Assembly (NCBI GenBank): GCA_963772265.1
Contig: CAVYWS010000002.1
Span: 496,001-560,000 of the forward strand
Source: Mayfieldus sp963772265
GTDB taxonomy: Bacteria; Actinomycetota; Thermoleophilia; Solirubrobacterales; 70-9
Direction: 5' to 3'
Length of the DNA stretch: 64,000 nt
A program made the translations under genes and the position numbers. Numbering within the stretch: position 1 is the stretch's first letter; the number at the start of each line of letters is the position of its first letter. Of this stretch, positions 8,930-16,676 are shown one piece after another. Under the pieces are notes generated by a model. The model had not been told where the DNA came from, made no database searches, and worked only from the letters and a program-made list of their open reading frames with translations.

Positions 8930-10483
8930 ATGGGAGTGCGACCAATGAGTGCGAACCCGACACAGACCAGCTACGACAGTCTCTCCGATCGATCCGAGGC
9001 GCCCGCTGTGGCCGTGCCCTTTGCGGCGATCGTGCTGGCAATGCTTCCCGCGGTCCTGGACCAGACGATCCTCGCCACAGGATTGCCGGTGATCGCCAGC
9101 GACCTCGGGAGCCTCAGCGACGTCTCGTGGGTCGTAACCGCGTACGTCGTCGCGGCCGCCGCGTCCACCCCGCTCTGGGGCAAGCTCGGCGATCGCCACG
9201 GCCGCAAGCTGCTGCTCGAGATCTCCCTGCTCGGCTTCGTCGCCGCTTCGGCGCTGTGCGGCGCGGCGCAGAGCATCGCCGAGCTGATCCTCCTGCGGAT
9301 GATTCAGGGCGCCGCCGCGGGCGGCCTGATGACCCTGGCGATGGCTGCGGTGGGCGACCTCGTGGCACCACGCGAGCGGGGGCGCTACCAGGGGTACATC
9401 GCAGCCGCATTCGCGGTCGCGACCGTGATTGGACCACTGGCCGGCGGAGTCATCGTCCAGCACGCGAGCTGGCGCTGGGTCTTCTACGTCAACCTCCCGC
9501 TCGGTCTCGCCGCGTTCGCCGGTCTCAGGCTGCGACTGCCGGCGGCCCCGGCCGCCGGCGTTGAGCGTCCGCTCGACGCCTCCGGCGCGGCGCTGCTCGC
9601 CGGAGCAACGAGCGCGTTCATGCTGACCTGCATCCTCGGCGGCGACCGCTTCGCCTGGGCCTCGGCTCCGATCCTCTCGCTGATCGCCGTGACCGCCCTG
9701 CTCTCGATGGCCCTGATCGCACGCGAGCGCCGCGCCATCGACCCGATCGTCCCGTTCCATCTGCTGCGCACCCGCGCCGTGGGGGTCGCCAGTGCAGCTC
9801 TCTTCCTGGCCACCGCCGCCCTGTTCTCGGTCACCGTATTCGTGCCGCTGTTCCTGCAGACGACCACCGGCGCGAGCCCAACCGAGGCCGGACTGCTGAT
9901 GGTCCCGGCGATGCTCGGGATCACGGTCTCGACCACGCTTTCGGGGCGAAGCGTCGCCCGTACCGGCCGCTACAAGAGATTCCCGGTCGCCGGACTGGCG
10001 CTGATGACCACGGCGCTGGTCCTGCTGGCGGTGCTCGCCGGCGAACCCTCCCAGATCGCCACCGCCATCGGCCTTGCCCTGTTCGGCCTCGGCTTCGGCA
10101 TGGTGACCCAGATCCTCATCGTCGCGGTCCAGAACAGCGTCGAACGGCGGGAGCTGGGCGTCGCCACGGCCACGACGGGCTTCTTCCGCGGGCTCGGCGG
10201 CGCCGTCGGAGCCGCCATTCTCGGCACCGTGTTCGCGGCCCAGGCCGGGGGCCGCGCCTCCGATGCAGGCGTCGGCGGGCTGGGGGCAATGGCGCGCGGC
10301 GAGATCGTCGATGCCGTACAGACGGTCTTTCTGGTCGCCGCTCCGCTGGCCGCGCTGGCTCTGATCGCCGTCCTGCGGCTTCCCGAGCTGCCGTTGCGCG
10401 GTCGCGAGGACCGCCTCGAAAGACCCAAACCGGCCGGATCACTCGGCCGCGGCGCCCACGTCCCGGCTGGAGCGTCCCGATGA
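8930..10483 (+). CDS. DHA2-type MFS drug exporter
   Basis: 517 residues and about 14 membrane segments. The DHA2 signature LDQTILATGLPVIASDLGSL is near residue 45, and motif A GKLGDRHGRKLLLEISLLGF follows. ATG 8930 or ATG 8945 (MSANPTQ) could be the start; neither has a strong ribosome site. It resembles proton-driven multidrug exporters. Its stop overlaps the next gene by ATGA, so the DUF2269 gene is translationally coupled. It is controlled in all likelihood by the divergent TetR. Confidence 0.9.
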   Translation: MGVRPMSANPTQTSYDSLSDRSEAPAVAVPFAAIVLAMLPAVLDQTILATGLPVIASDLGSLSDVSWVVTAYVVAAAASTPLWGKLGDRHGRKLLLEISLLGFVAASALCGAAQSIAELILLRMIQGAAAGGLMTLAMAAVGDLVAPRERGRYQGYIAAAFAVATVIGPLAGGVIVQHASWRWVFYVNLPLGLAAFAGLRLRLPAAPAAGVERPLDASGAALLAGATSAFMLTCILGGDRFAWASAPILSLIAVTALLSMALIARERRAIDPIVPFHLLRTRAVGVASAALFLATAALFSVTVFVPLFLQTTTGASPTEAGLLMVPAMLGITVSTTLSGRSVARTGRYKRFPVAGLALMTTALVLLAVLAGEPSQIATAIGLALFGLGFGMVTQILIVAVQNSVERRELGVATATTGFFRGLGGAVGAAILGTVFAAQAGGRASDAGVGGLGAMARGEIVDAVQTVFLVAAPLAALALIAVLRLPELPLRGREDRLERPKPAGSLGRGAHVPAGASR

Positions 10484-10953
10484 TCCCCCTCGCGGTCGAG
10501 CTCTACCAGTGGTTGCTGTTCCTGCACATCGTCGCCGCGATGGTCTGGGTGGGCGGGGCGATCGTGGTCGGCGCCCTGGCTGTGCTCGTCCTTCGCGAGC
10601 GCGAGCCCGGCGCCGTGAGCCGTTTCACCGGCAACCTTCGGATCGTCGGGCCACTGGTCCTCGCCCCGGCCACGATCGCCGTGGTCGGTTTCGGCGTCTG
10701 GATGGTTCTCGACAGCGCGGCCTGGGATTTCGGCCAGCTCTGGGTCCAGCTCGCCCTGGGGCTCTTCGCCGCCGCGTTTCTGGTCGGCGCCGCTCACCAG
10801 AGCAGAGCGGCGCTGAAGGCCGAACGGGCCGCCGCCGATGGAGATCACGACGAGGCGCTCCGCCAGCTCGCCCATTGGTGCTGGGGGTACGGGCTGATCG
10901 TGGCGCTGCTGATCGCCGCGACCGGGGACATGGTGATCAAGCCGGGCCTCTAG
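10480..10953 (+). CDS. DUF2269-like integral membrane protein
   Basis: 157 residues with four hydrophobic segments. The start MIPLAVELYQWLLFLHIVAA, with the conserved LHI and the MVWVGGAIVV following, matches the DUF2269/CopD-like small membrane family. The role is unknown. The ATGA overlap with the exporter stop shows it is the second gene of that operon, hinting at an accessory role in export or membrane stress. Confidence 0.7.
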   Translation: MIPLAVELYQWLLFLHIVAAMVWVGGAIVVGALAVLVLREREPGAVSRFTGNLRIVGPLVLAPATIAVVGFGVWMVLDSAAWDFGQLWVQLALGLFAAAFLVGAAHQSRAALKAERAAADGDHDEALRQLAHWCWGYGLIVALLIAATGDMVIKPGL

Positions 10954-11122
10954 TCAGGCGGCCGACCGCGGCCTGCGGCTGCGGAGACGTGAGAAGCGGC
11001 GGTCGCGCAGCACCGCTTCGCCGCGCCGGGGAGCTCGAGGACGGGATGGTCTCGCTCGACGGCGTGATCGAGCAGCGCGTATACCTCGGGCAGATGACCC
11101 AGGTCACGGCCTCGATGGGCAC
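10954..11122 (-). pseudogene. Possible small gene or remnant, frame-disrupted
   Basis: On the minus strand GHLPEVYALLDHAVERDHPV followed by LELPG reads like coding sequence, and after a one-base shift near 11025 it continues as EAVLRDRRFSRLRSRRPRSA to a stop at 10954. It has no recognisable start and no family I know. It could be a small broken gene or chance coding character in the spacer between the DUF2269 gene and the tRNA. Confidence 0.25.
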
Positions 11123-11152
11123 TGGTCCTCAGGTAGCAGCGGTCCTGAAGAA

Positions 11153-11241
11153 CGGAGGGGGTGGGATTCGAACCCACGAAGGACCGAAGGCCCTTACCGG
11201 TTTTCGAGACCGGCCCGTTCAACCAGCTCCGGCACCCCTCC
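11153..11241 (-). tRNA. tRNA-Ser (anticodon CGA)
   Basis: A complete class II tRNA with a 7-bp acceptor stem GGAGGGG/CCCCTCC, a long variable arm, T-arm GTGGGTTCGAATCCCAC, and anticodon loop CTCGAAA giving CGA (reads UCG). The discriminator is G and no CCA is encoded. Confidence 0.95.
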
Positions 11242-11306
11242 GGGAAAGTCGGACAAGAGGGTAGCGAGGCTTCCGCCGGCTGCGTGGCCGCCCCGGGCCG
11301 CGGGAG

Positions 11307-11395
11307 CGGAGAGGGTGGGATTCGAACCCACGAGGCAGGAAGACCCGCCCACGCGGTTTCCAGCCGCGCTCCTTAAGCCACTCGGACACCTCTCC
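11307..11395 (-). tRNA. tRNA-Ser (anticodon GGA)
   Basis: A complete class II tRNA with acceptor stem GGAGAGG/CCTCTCC, a long variable arm, T-arm GTGGGTTCGAATCCCAC, and anticodon loop CTGGAAA giving GGA (reads UCC/UCU). It lies 65 bp from the CGA isoacceptor on the same strand, probably in one transcript. Confidence 0.95.
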
Positions 11396-11489
11396 GGGTC
11401 TGTTCCGCAAAAGGGTATCCGCACCCGGGATGACATCGAGGCCGCGGTGGCGTTAGGTTCTTTCCGACACCGACCGGAAGAGAGAACCA

Positions 11490-11954
11490 ATGCCACCTGC
11501 GAAGAGAACGACCAAGCGCTCGTCGACCCGGAAGACCACGCGGCGAGCCGCTCCCAAGCGCCGCGCCGGAAATGAGCCGGCCGCGATGCGGCGGCTGAAC
11601 AAGTCGCTGGAGACTGCCCAGGACGCCCTCACCTCGCTCAGCAAGGAAGTCCGCAAGGACGTCGGCGCCGGCACCCGCGATCTGCACAAGAACCTCACCA
11701 AGTTCGTCAAGGACGCCCGCCGCGACAGCGGAAAGCTCGGCAAGGCGCTGCAGCGGGACATCGAGGCTCTGCAGAAGCGCCTCGCCAGCGCCCCCACTGG
11801 CCGCAAGTCGAACCGCGGCGGCGGCCGGAAGAGCACCGCTCGCAAGGCGACCGCTAGCGCAAGGCGCAGCTCGGGCCGCTCGACGGCTCGCAAGTCGACC
11901 GCGCGGAAGACCACCGCGAAGCGCAGGTCGACCTCGGGCTCGCGCAGCCGCTAG
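11490..11954 (+). CDS. Histone H1-like basic protein
   Basis: 154 residues. A basic head (MPPAKRTTKRSSTRKTTRRA) leads into a central amphipathic helical region (about residues 30-95, ETAQDALTSLSKEVRKDV, LHKNLTKFVKDARRDSGKLG). A long Lys/Arg/Ser/Thr/Ala tail with repeated STARK-type units ends the protein. The layout of helical core plus H1-like tail is that of actinobacterial nucleoid-associated proteins, so DNA compaction is the likely role. The pattern of regular basic repeats, not a catalytic motif, is the evidence. It is monocistronic, just upstream of pncB. Confidence 0.7.
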   Translation: MPPAKRTTKRSSTRKTTRRAAPKRRAGNEPAAMRRLNKSLETAQDALTSLSKEVRKDVGAGTRDLHKNLTKFVKDARRDSGKLGKALQRDIEALQKRLASAPTGRKSNRGGGRKSTARKATASARRSSGRSTARKSTARKTTAKRRSTSGSRSR

Positions 11955-11985
11955 CCCCGCGCGACATCGGAGACGGCCTGGCAGG

Positions 11986-13356
11986 ATGAGCCGGCCAGAC
12001 CCCAACGACCCCGGCCTGCTCGAGGCGGCCGAGGTGTCGTTGCTCTGCGACCTCTACGAGCTGACGATGGCGGCCAGCTATCACCGCGAGGGGCTCGACA
12101 ACCCCGCGGTCTTCGAGCTGTTCGCACGCCATCTGCCGCCCCGCCGCAGCTGGCTGATGGCGGCCGGGATCGGCCCGGCTCTGCGGCTGGTCAGCGAGAT
12201 GCGCTTCGGCGAGCCGGCGCTCGACTATCTGCGCGAGCTCGGATTCGAGCAGGACTTCCTCTCCTACCTGGCCGAGTTTCGGTTCAGCGGCGACATCGCC
12301 GCGATGCCCGAGGGGACCCTCTGCTTCGCCGACGAGCCGCTGCTGCGGGTGACCGGCCCCCGGATCGAAGCCCAATTGCTCGAGACCCTGCTTCTGAACC
12401 AGGTCAACTTCCAGACAATGGTCGCCACCAAGGCCGCGCGCGTGGTGCTGGCCGCCGGCTGCGGCGAGCCGGGCCACGGCGACCGGGTGATCGATTTCTC
12501 GCCCCGCCGCGATCACGGGATCGACGCCGCGATGAAGGTCGCCCGCTGCGCGGCGATCGCGGGCTGCGCCGGCACCTCGAACGTTGCGGCGGCACAGCGC
12601 TACGGGCTGCGGGCGATGGGAACGATGGCGCATTCCTACGTGCTCTCGTTCGAATCAGAGCTCGAAGCGTTCTGCGCCTTCCTGCGCGCCTTCCCGCAGC
12701 GGGGGATCCTGCTCGTCGACACCTTCGACATCGACGGCGGCATCCGCGCCGCGATCGAGGCCGCGCGGCAGACCGACGTCCGCTTGCGCGGTGTGAGGAT
12801 CGACTCCGGCGACCTCGAAGGCTGCGCGCGCCACGCCCGCCGGCTGCTCGATGAGAGCGGCATGACCGAGGCCGAGATCATCGTCAGCGGCGACCTCGAG
12901 GAGGTACGGATCGGGGAGCTGGTCGGCTCCGGCGCGCCGATCGACCGCTTCGGGGTCGGCACCGACCTCGGCACCAGCCGTGACTCGCCGGTGGTCAACG
13001 GCGTCTACAAGCTGGTGGCCGACGCCGACGAGCAGGGGAAATGGCGGGGCGTGCACAAGCTCTCGGCCGAGAAGGAGACGCTGCCCGGCCCGAAGCAGGT
13101 CTTTCGCCGCCTCCGCGACGGCGAACTGGAGGGCGACACGGTTGCCGCCGCGGACGAGCAGCCTGACGGCGAGCCGCTGCTGATCCCGCTGATGGAGGGC
13201 GGGAGGATCCTCGGCGAGGAGACGCTGGAGCAGATGCAGCAGCGCGCGGATGCCAGCCTGCGCTCGCTGCCCGAGCACCTGCGCCCGCCCGAGCCGACCG
13301 GGGCCGCCTACCCGGTCGAGATCTCCGAGCGGCTCCGCGCTAGCGCCGGGCGCTGA
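11986..13356 (+). CDS. pncB: Nicotinate phosphoribosyltransferase
   Basis: 456 residues, usual for the actinobacterial enzyme, which makes nicotinate mononucleotide from nicotinate and PRPP in the NAD salvage pathway. Visible features: LLCDLYELTMAASYHREG near the N-terminus; FSPRRDHGIDAAMKVARCAA and GCAGTSNVAAAQRYGLRAMG with the catalytic-His region (GTMAHSYV); and VRIDSGDLEGCARHARRLLD with the PRPP/phosphate site. Its last 17 bp overlap the convergent tadA gene. Confidence 0.92.
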   Translation: MSRPDPNDPGLLEAAEVSLLCDLYELTMAASYHREGLDNPAVFELFARHLPPRRSWLMAAGIGPALRLVSEMRFGEPALDYLRELGFEQDFLSYLAEFRFSGDIAAMPEGTLCFADEPLLRVTGPRIEAQLLETLLLNQVNFQTMVATKAARVVLAAGCGEPGHGDRVIDFSPRRDHGIDAAMKVARCAAIAGCAGTSNVAAAQRYGLRAMGTMAHSYVLSFESELEAFCAFLRAFPQRGILLVDTFDIDGGIRAAIEAARQTDVRLRGVRIDSGDLEGCARHARRLLDESGMTEAEIIVSGDLEEVRIGELVGSGAPIDRFGVGTDLGTSRDSPVVNGVYKLVADADEQGKWRGVHKLSAEKETLPGPKQVFRRLRDGELEGDTVAAADEQPDGEPLLIPLMEGGRILGEETLEQMQQRADASLRSLPEHLRPPEPTGAAYPVEISERLRASAGR

Positions 13357-13813
13357 AGAACCCCGAGAGCAGGCTCGCGCACTCCTCGCCCAGCACCCCG
13401 CCCACCACCTCGGGATTGTGGTTCAGCGCCGGCTCGGAGAGCACGTCGAGGACGCTTCCCGCCGCGCCGGCCTTCGGGTCTGGCGCGCCGTAGACGACCC
13501 GGGCGATGCGGGCTAGCACGATCGCGCCGGCGCACATCGCGCAGGGCTCCAGGGTGACGTAGATCGAGGCACCCTCGACCCGCCAGCCGCCAAGCTTCGC
13601 CGCCGCCTCGCGCAGGGCAAGGATCTCGGCGTGGGCGGTCGGGTCGTGGCGCTGCTCACGCTCGTTTCCCGCCGATCCCAGAACCTCCCCGTCTCGCGCC
13701 ACGACCGCCCCGATCGGCACCTCGCCGCGCTCGGCGGCGCTCGCCGCGAGCCCAATCGCTTGGCGCATCCGCTGCTCGTCGAAGGCGGAGATCTCGCTGC
13801 TCACCGAAGGCAA
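13340..13813 (-). CDS. tadA: tRNA-specific adenosine deaminase
   Basis: 157 residues. The zinc cytidine-deaminase-like motif is complete: HAEILALREAA (His61, catalytic Glu63) and PCAMCAGA (Cys91, Cys94). Length and the EVPIGAVV segment fit TadA, which converts A34 to inosine in tRNA-Arg(ACG). A cognate tRNA-Arg(ACG) gene is present in this window at 59021-59094. A guanine- or cytosine-deaminase role is a weaker alternative. Confidence 0.88.
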   Translation of the reverse strand: MPSVSSEISAFDEQRMRQAIGLAASAAERGEVPIGAVVARDGEVLGSAGNEREQRHDPTAHAEILALREAAAKLGGWRVEGASIYVTLEPCAMCAGAIVLARIARVVYGAPDPKAGAAGSVLDVLSEPALNHNPEVVGGVLGEECASLLSGFFSARR

Positions 13814-13912
13814 GATAGACCGGTCATGGGCACGGCAACTTCACTGCAGCTCGCGTGTTTGCAATCGTGCCGGGGCTTCATCCACTCACCCCGGGCACCT
13901 TCCGCACCTGCC

Positions 13913-15250
13913 ATGGACAGACGAGCCCCCAGACTCGCCCAACTTGCCGTGCTCGCCGTCGCGACCACTGCCTGGCTGACCGCGCCCGCCGCGGCCGAGC
14001 AGCCGAGCCCGGGCACCGCGCCCGACTTCGCCCCCGGCGAGGTGGTGGTGCGGATGGACGGCCAGGGACCCGGCCGGGCCCTCTCGCTGCCCTCCGGGGT
14101 CGGCATGCGCGAGGCGCTGGGAGCGCTGCGCTCGAACCAGAGCGTCGACTACGCCGTTCCCAATTACATCGCCACCGCCTCCTCGCTTCCCAACGACCCG
14201 GGGACGGTTCCGCCCGGAGGCGGGCCGCGGGCGGGCTGGGCGCAGCTGCAATGGAACTTCCTGCCCTGCGGGAGCTTCTGCAACCCGGCATCGCCGCCGC
14301 TCGCGTCTCAGTCGGCCGGTGGGATCGACGCACCGGGGGCCTGGAGGCACCTGCGCAAGCTCGGACACCCCGGAGGCAAGGGCGCGATCGTCGCGGTTCT
14401 GGACACCGGGATCGCCTTCCGCAACCAGGGGATCCGGTTCCGGCGCAGTCCCGACTTCAGCGCCGGCCAGTTCGTGCCTGGCTATGACTTCGTCGGCAAG
14501 GACCCGATGCCGATGGACGTCAACGGTCACGGCACCCATCTGGCGGGGACGATCGCCGAGAAGACCAACAACGCCCTCGGGCTGACCGGGCTCGCCTACG
14601 GCGCCAAGCTGATGCCGGTGCGGGTACTGAACGCGGTCGGCAACGGCAAGTCGAACCGGATCGCGAAGGGAATCCGATTCGCCGCCAAGCACGGCGCCCA
14701 GGTGATCAACATGAGCTTCAACTTCGGCTGCGGCAACCCGGTGCTGCCGGTCGCCGACGCGATGCGCTTCGCCAGCCGCCGTGGGGTGGTGCTGGTCGCC
14801 TCGGTCGGCAACGGCGAGCCGCGCGGCTGCGTGACGATGCCGGCAACCGACCCGCACGCGATTGCGGTCGGGGGCACGACCGAGAGCGGCTGCCTCGGGG
14901 CCTACTCGAAGATCGGAGCGCGGATCGACCTGGTCGCGCCCGGGGGCGGGGCGTCACTTCCCGGCTGCCCGCTGGCGACCCCCAACCGCCCGATCTATCA
15001 GCTCACCTTCCGCACCGGGTCGCCGAAGCACTTCGACATCCCCGGTTTCTATGAGGGCACCTCGATGGCCGCCGCCCACGTCTCCGCGCTCGCGGCGATG
15101 GTGATCGCCTCCCGCCTGCTGGGCCCGAACCCGAGCGCCGGCGAGGTGCTGGCCCGGCTCGAGCAGACCGCGCGCGACCTCGGGACGCCGGGCCGCGATG
15201 ACGAGTTCGGCGCCGGCCTGATCGACGCCGCGGCGGCGACCAAGCCCTAG
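13913..15250 (+). CDS. Secreted subtilisin-like serine protease (S8)
   Basis: 445 residues from ATG 13913. A signal peptide (LAQLAVLAVATTAWLTAPAAA) is followed by a short propeptide region (GEVVVRMDGQGPG) and the catalytic domain. The triad is complete: Asp164 in VAVLDTGIAF, His206 in NGHGTHLAG, Ser384 in GTSMAAAHVSA. The oxyanion Asn lies in the VASVGNGEP region. There is no C-terminal anchor, so it should be released as an extracellular protease. Confidence 0.88.
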   Translation: MDRRAPRLAQLAVLAVATTAWLTAPAAAEQPSPGTAPDFAPGEVVVRMDGQGPGRALSLPSGVGMREALGALRSNQSVDYAVPNYIATASSLPNDPGTVPPGGGPRAGWAQLQWNFLPCGSFCNPASPPLASQSAGGIDAPGAWRHLRKLGHPGGKGAIVAVLDTGIAFRNQGIRFRRSPDFSAGQFVPGYDFVGKDPMPMDVNGHGTHLAGTIAEKTNNALGLTGLAYGAKLMPVRVLNAVGNGKSNRIAKGIRFAAKHGAQVINMSFNFGCGNPVLPVADAMRFASRRGVVLVASVGNGEPRGCVTMPATDPHAIAVGGTTESGCLGAYSKIGARIDLVAPGGGASLPGCPLATPNRPIYQLTFRTGSPKHFDIPGFYEGTSMAAAHVSALAAMVIASRLLGPNPSAGEVLARLEQTARDLGTPGRDDEFGAGLIDAAAATKP

Positions 15251-15263
15251 AGACCCGCGGCCT

Positions 15264-15710
15264 CTACGTGGTGCGGACGATGATCACGCTGCAGGGAGCG
15301 TGGTGCGAGACCTTGTTGGGGACGCTGCCGAGCAGGAAGCGGCGCGCTCCGGTCATCCCCTTGTTGCCGACCACGATCAGGTCGGCCTTGATCTCCTCGG
15401 CGGCGTCGAGGATCGCGTCAGCCGGGTCTCCCTCGCGGGCGTGCGTCTGAACCTCCTCCACGCCCGCCCCCTTGGCCTCGCCCATTGCCCGTTCGAGGAT
15501 CAGGTTGACGTCCTCCCGGGGGGTGAACTCGTACTGCACGTCGCCCGGGGCATCGCGTGCCTCCTCGCGGATCCGCTGCTCGGGAATCGGCGAGAAGGCG
15601 CTGACGATGTCGAGTCTGGCGCCGCTCAGCCTCGCGAGCTCGGTCGCCTGGCGCACCGCCTCGGTTGCGGTGTCTGAGCCGTCGGTACCGACCACGATGC
15701 GGCTGAACAT
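15264..15710 (-). CDS. Universal stress protein (UspA family)
   Basis: 148 residues starting MFSRIVVGTDGSDTATEAVR. The ATP-binding signature G2xG9xGS is visible as GNKGMTGARRFLLGS, followed by VPNKVSHHAPCSVIIVRT. ATG 15710 is chosen because a purine-rich GGAAGAG precedes it; the frame is open further upstream (15749). Such proteins bind ATP and act in stress or dormancy responses. Confidence 0.9.
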   Translation of the reverse strand: MFSRIVVGTDGSDTATEAVRQATELARLSGARLDIVSAFSPIPEQRIREEARDAPGDVQYEFTPREDVNLILERAMGEAKGAGVEEVQTHAREGDPADAILDAAEEIKADLIVVGNKGMTGARRFLLGSVPNKVSHHAPCSVIIVRTT

Positions 15711-15785
15711 CTGCTCTTCCTCTCCGTCGACGCCTGGGGGCGGGCGCATACTAACCCGGCAGGGGTGGCGCCGGCGGCGAAACGC

Positions 15786-15878
15786 CTAGAGCGAGATCAG
15801 CTTGACGACGCCGATCACCATCGAGGCGATCAGGCAGACGACCAGAATCCCCATCGTCACCTTCCAGAGGGTCGGCAT
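15786..15878 (-). CDS. Small single-span membrane protein
   Basis: A 30-residue frame, MPTLWKVTMGILVVCLIASM followed by VIGVVKLISL, forms one clear hydrophobic helix with a Lys near each end. It fills the gap between the stress-protein start and the MBL gene. Small membrane proteins of this kind are frequent in the group; the function is unknown. Coding status rests on hydrophobicity and fit only. Confidence 0.5.
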   Translation of the reverse strand: MPTLWKVTMGILVVCLIASMVIGVVKLISL

Positions 15879-15907
15879 CGCAGCCGCAGAGCCTAGACTC
15901 CCCACGC

Positions 15908-16660
15908 ATGCCGGAGGAGAAGGTCTTCCCGGGCCGTCCGTTCAGCCCCACCCTTGGGCGCGTCGCCGAAGGCGTCTGGCTGCTGCGCGGCGACATCCGG
16001 GGCGGGATGAACATCTACTTCATCGAGGACGGTGACGGTCTGGTCCAGTTCGACGCCGGCACCAAGCCGATGACCAAGGCCGTCCACGCCGTGACCGAGA
16101 AGCTGGGCCCGATCAAGCAGATCGTCCTCGGCCACAGCCACACCGACCATCGCGGCGCGGCGCCGGGCGAAACCTCGCCGATCCTCTGCCATCCCGACGA
16201 GGTGACCTACGCCGAGCGCGACGAGTGGCCCGACTACTGGGAGATGGAGACCCTGCCTGTCGCCTGGGTGCGCTGGATCTATCCGGCCCTGCACCGGCGC
16301 TGGGACGCCGGCGGGGTCAAGGTCAACGACACGATCGAGGAGGGCGACGAAATCGCCGGCTTTCGCGTCCACCACTTCCCCGGCCACGCGCCGGGCCTGA
16401 TCGGGCTGTTTCGCGAGTCCGACCGCCTGGCGCTCTGCACCGACGCCGTCTACCTGATCGACTCGACCAGGCTCAAGGCACTGCCGCCGGGTGAGGCAAG
16501 CGTCCCCTTCCCGGCCTGGAACTGGGACCACTCGGCTGCCAAGGACTCGGTGCGCAAGCTGGCCGCCCTGCAGCCGGCCAAGGTCTGCGCCGGCCACGCG
16601 CCGCCGCTCGAGGGGCCGGGCGTCGGCGACGCGCTTGTGAAGGCGGCCGACCGCTACTAG
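15908..16660 (+). CDS. MBL-fold metallo-hydrolase
   Basis: 250 residues. The zinc motif HxHxDH is present as HSHTDHRGAA (His76, His78, Asp80, His81). Further ligands are in HHFPGHAPGLIG, and Asp of CTDAVYLID, with a final His in CAGHAPPLEG. It belongs to the glyoxalase-II/lactamase-like MBL group; the substrate is not predictable. It is divergent from the small membrane ORF with 29 bp between. Confidence 0.88.
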   Translation: MPEEKVFPGRPFSPTLGRVAEGVWLLRGDIRGGMNIYFIEDGDGLVQFDAGTKPMTKAVHAVTEKLGPIKQIVLGHSHTDHRGAAPGETSPILCHPDEVTYAERDEWPDYWEMETLPVAWVRWIYPALHRRWDAGGVKVNDTIEEGDEIAGFRVHHFPGHAPGLIGLFRESDRLALCTDAVYLIDSTRLKALPPGEASVPFPAWNWDHSAAKDSVRKLAALQPAKVCAGHAPPLEGPGVGDALVKAADRY

Positions 16661-16676
16661 CGCGAGTCGGCCTGGC

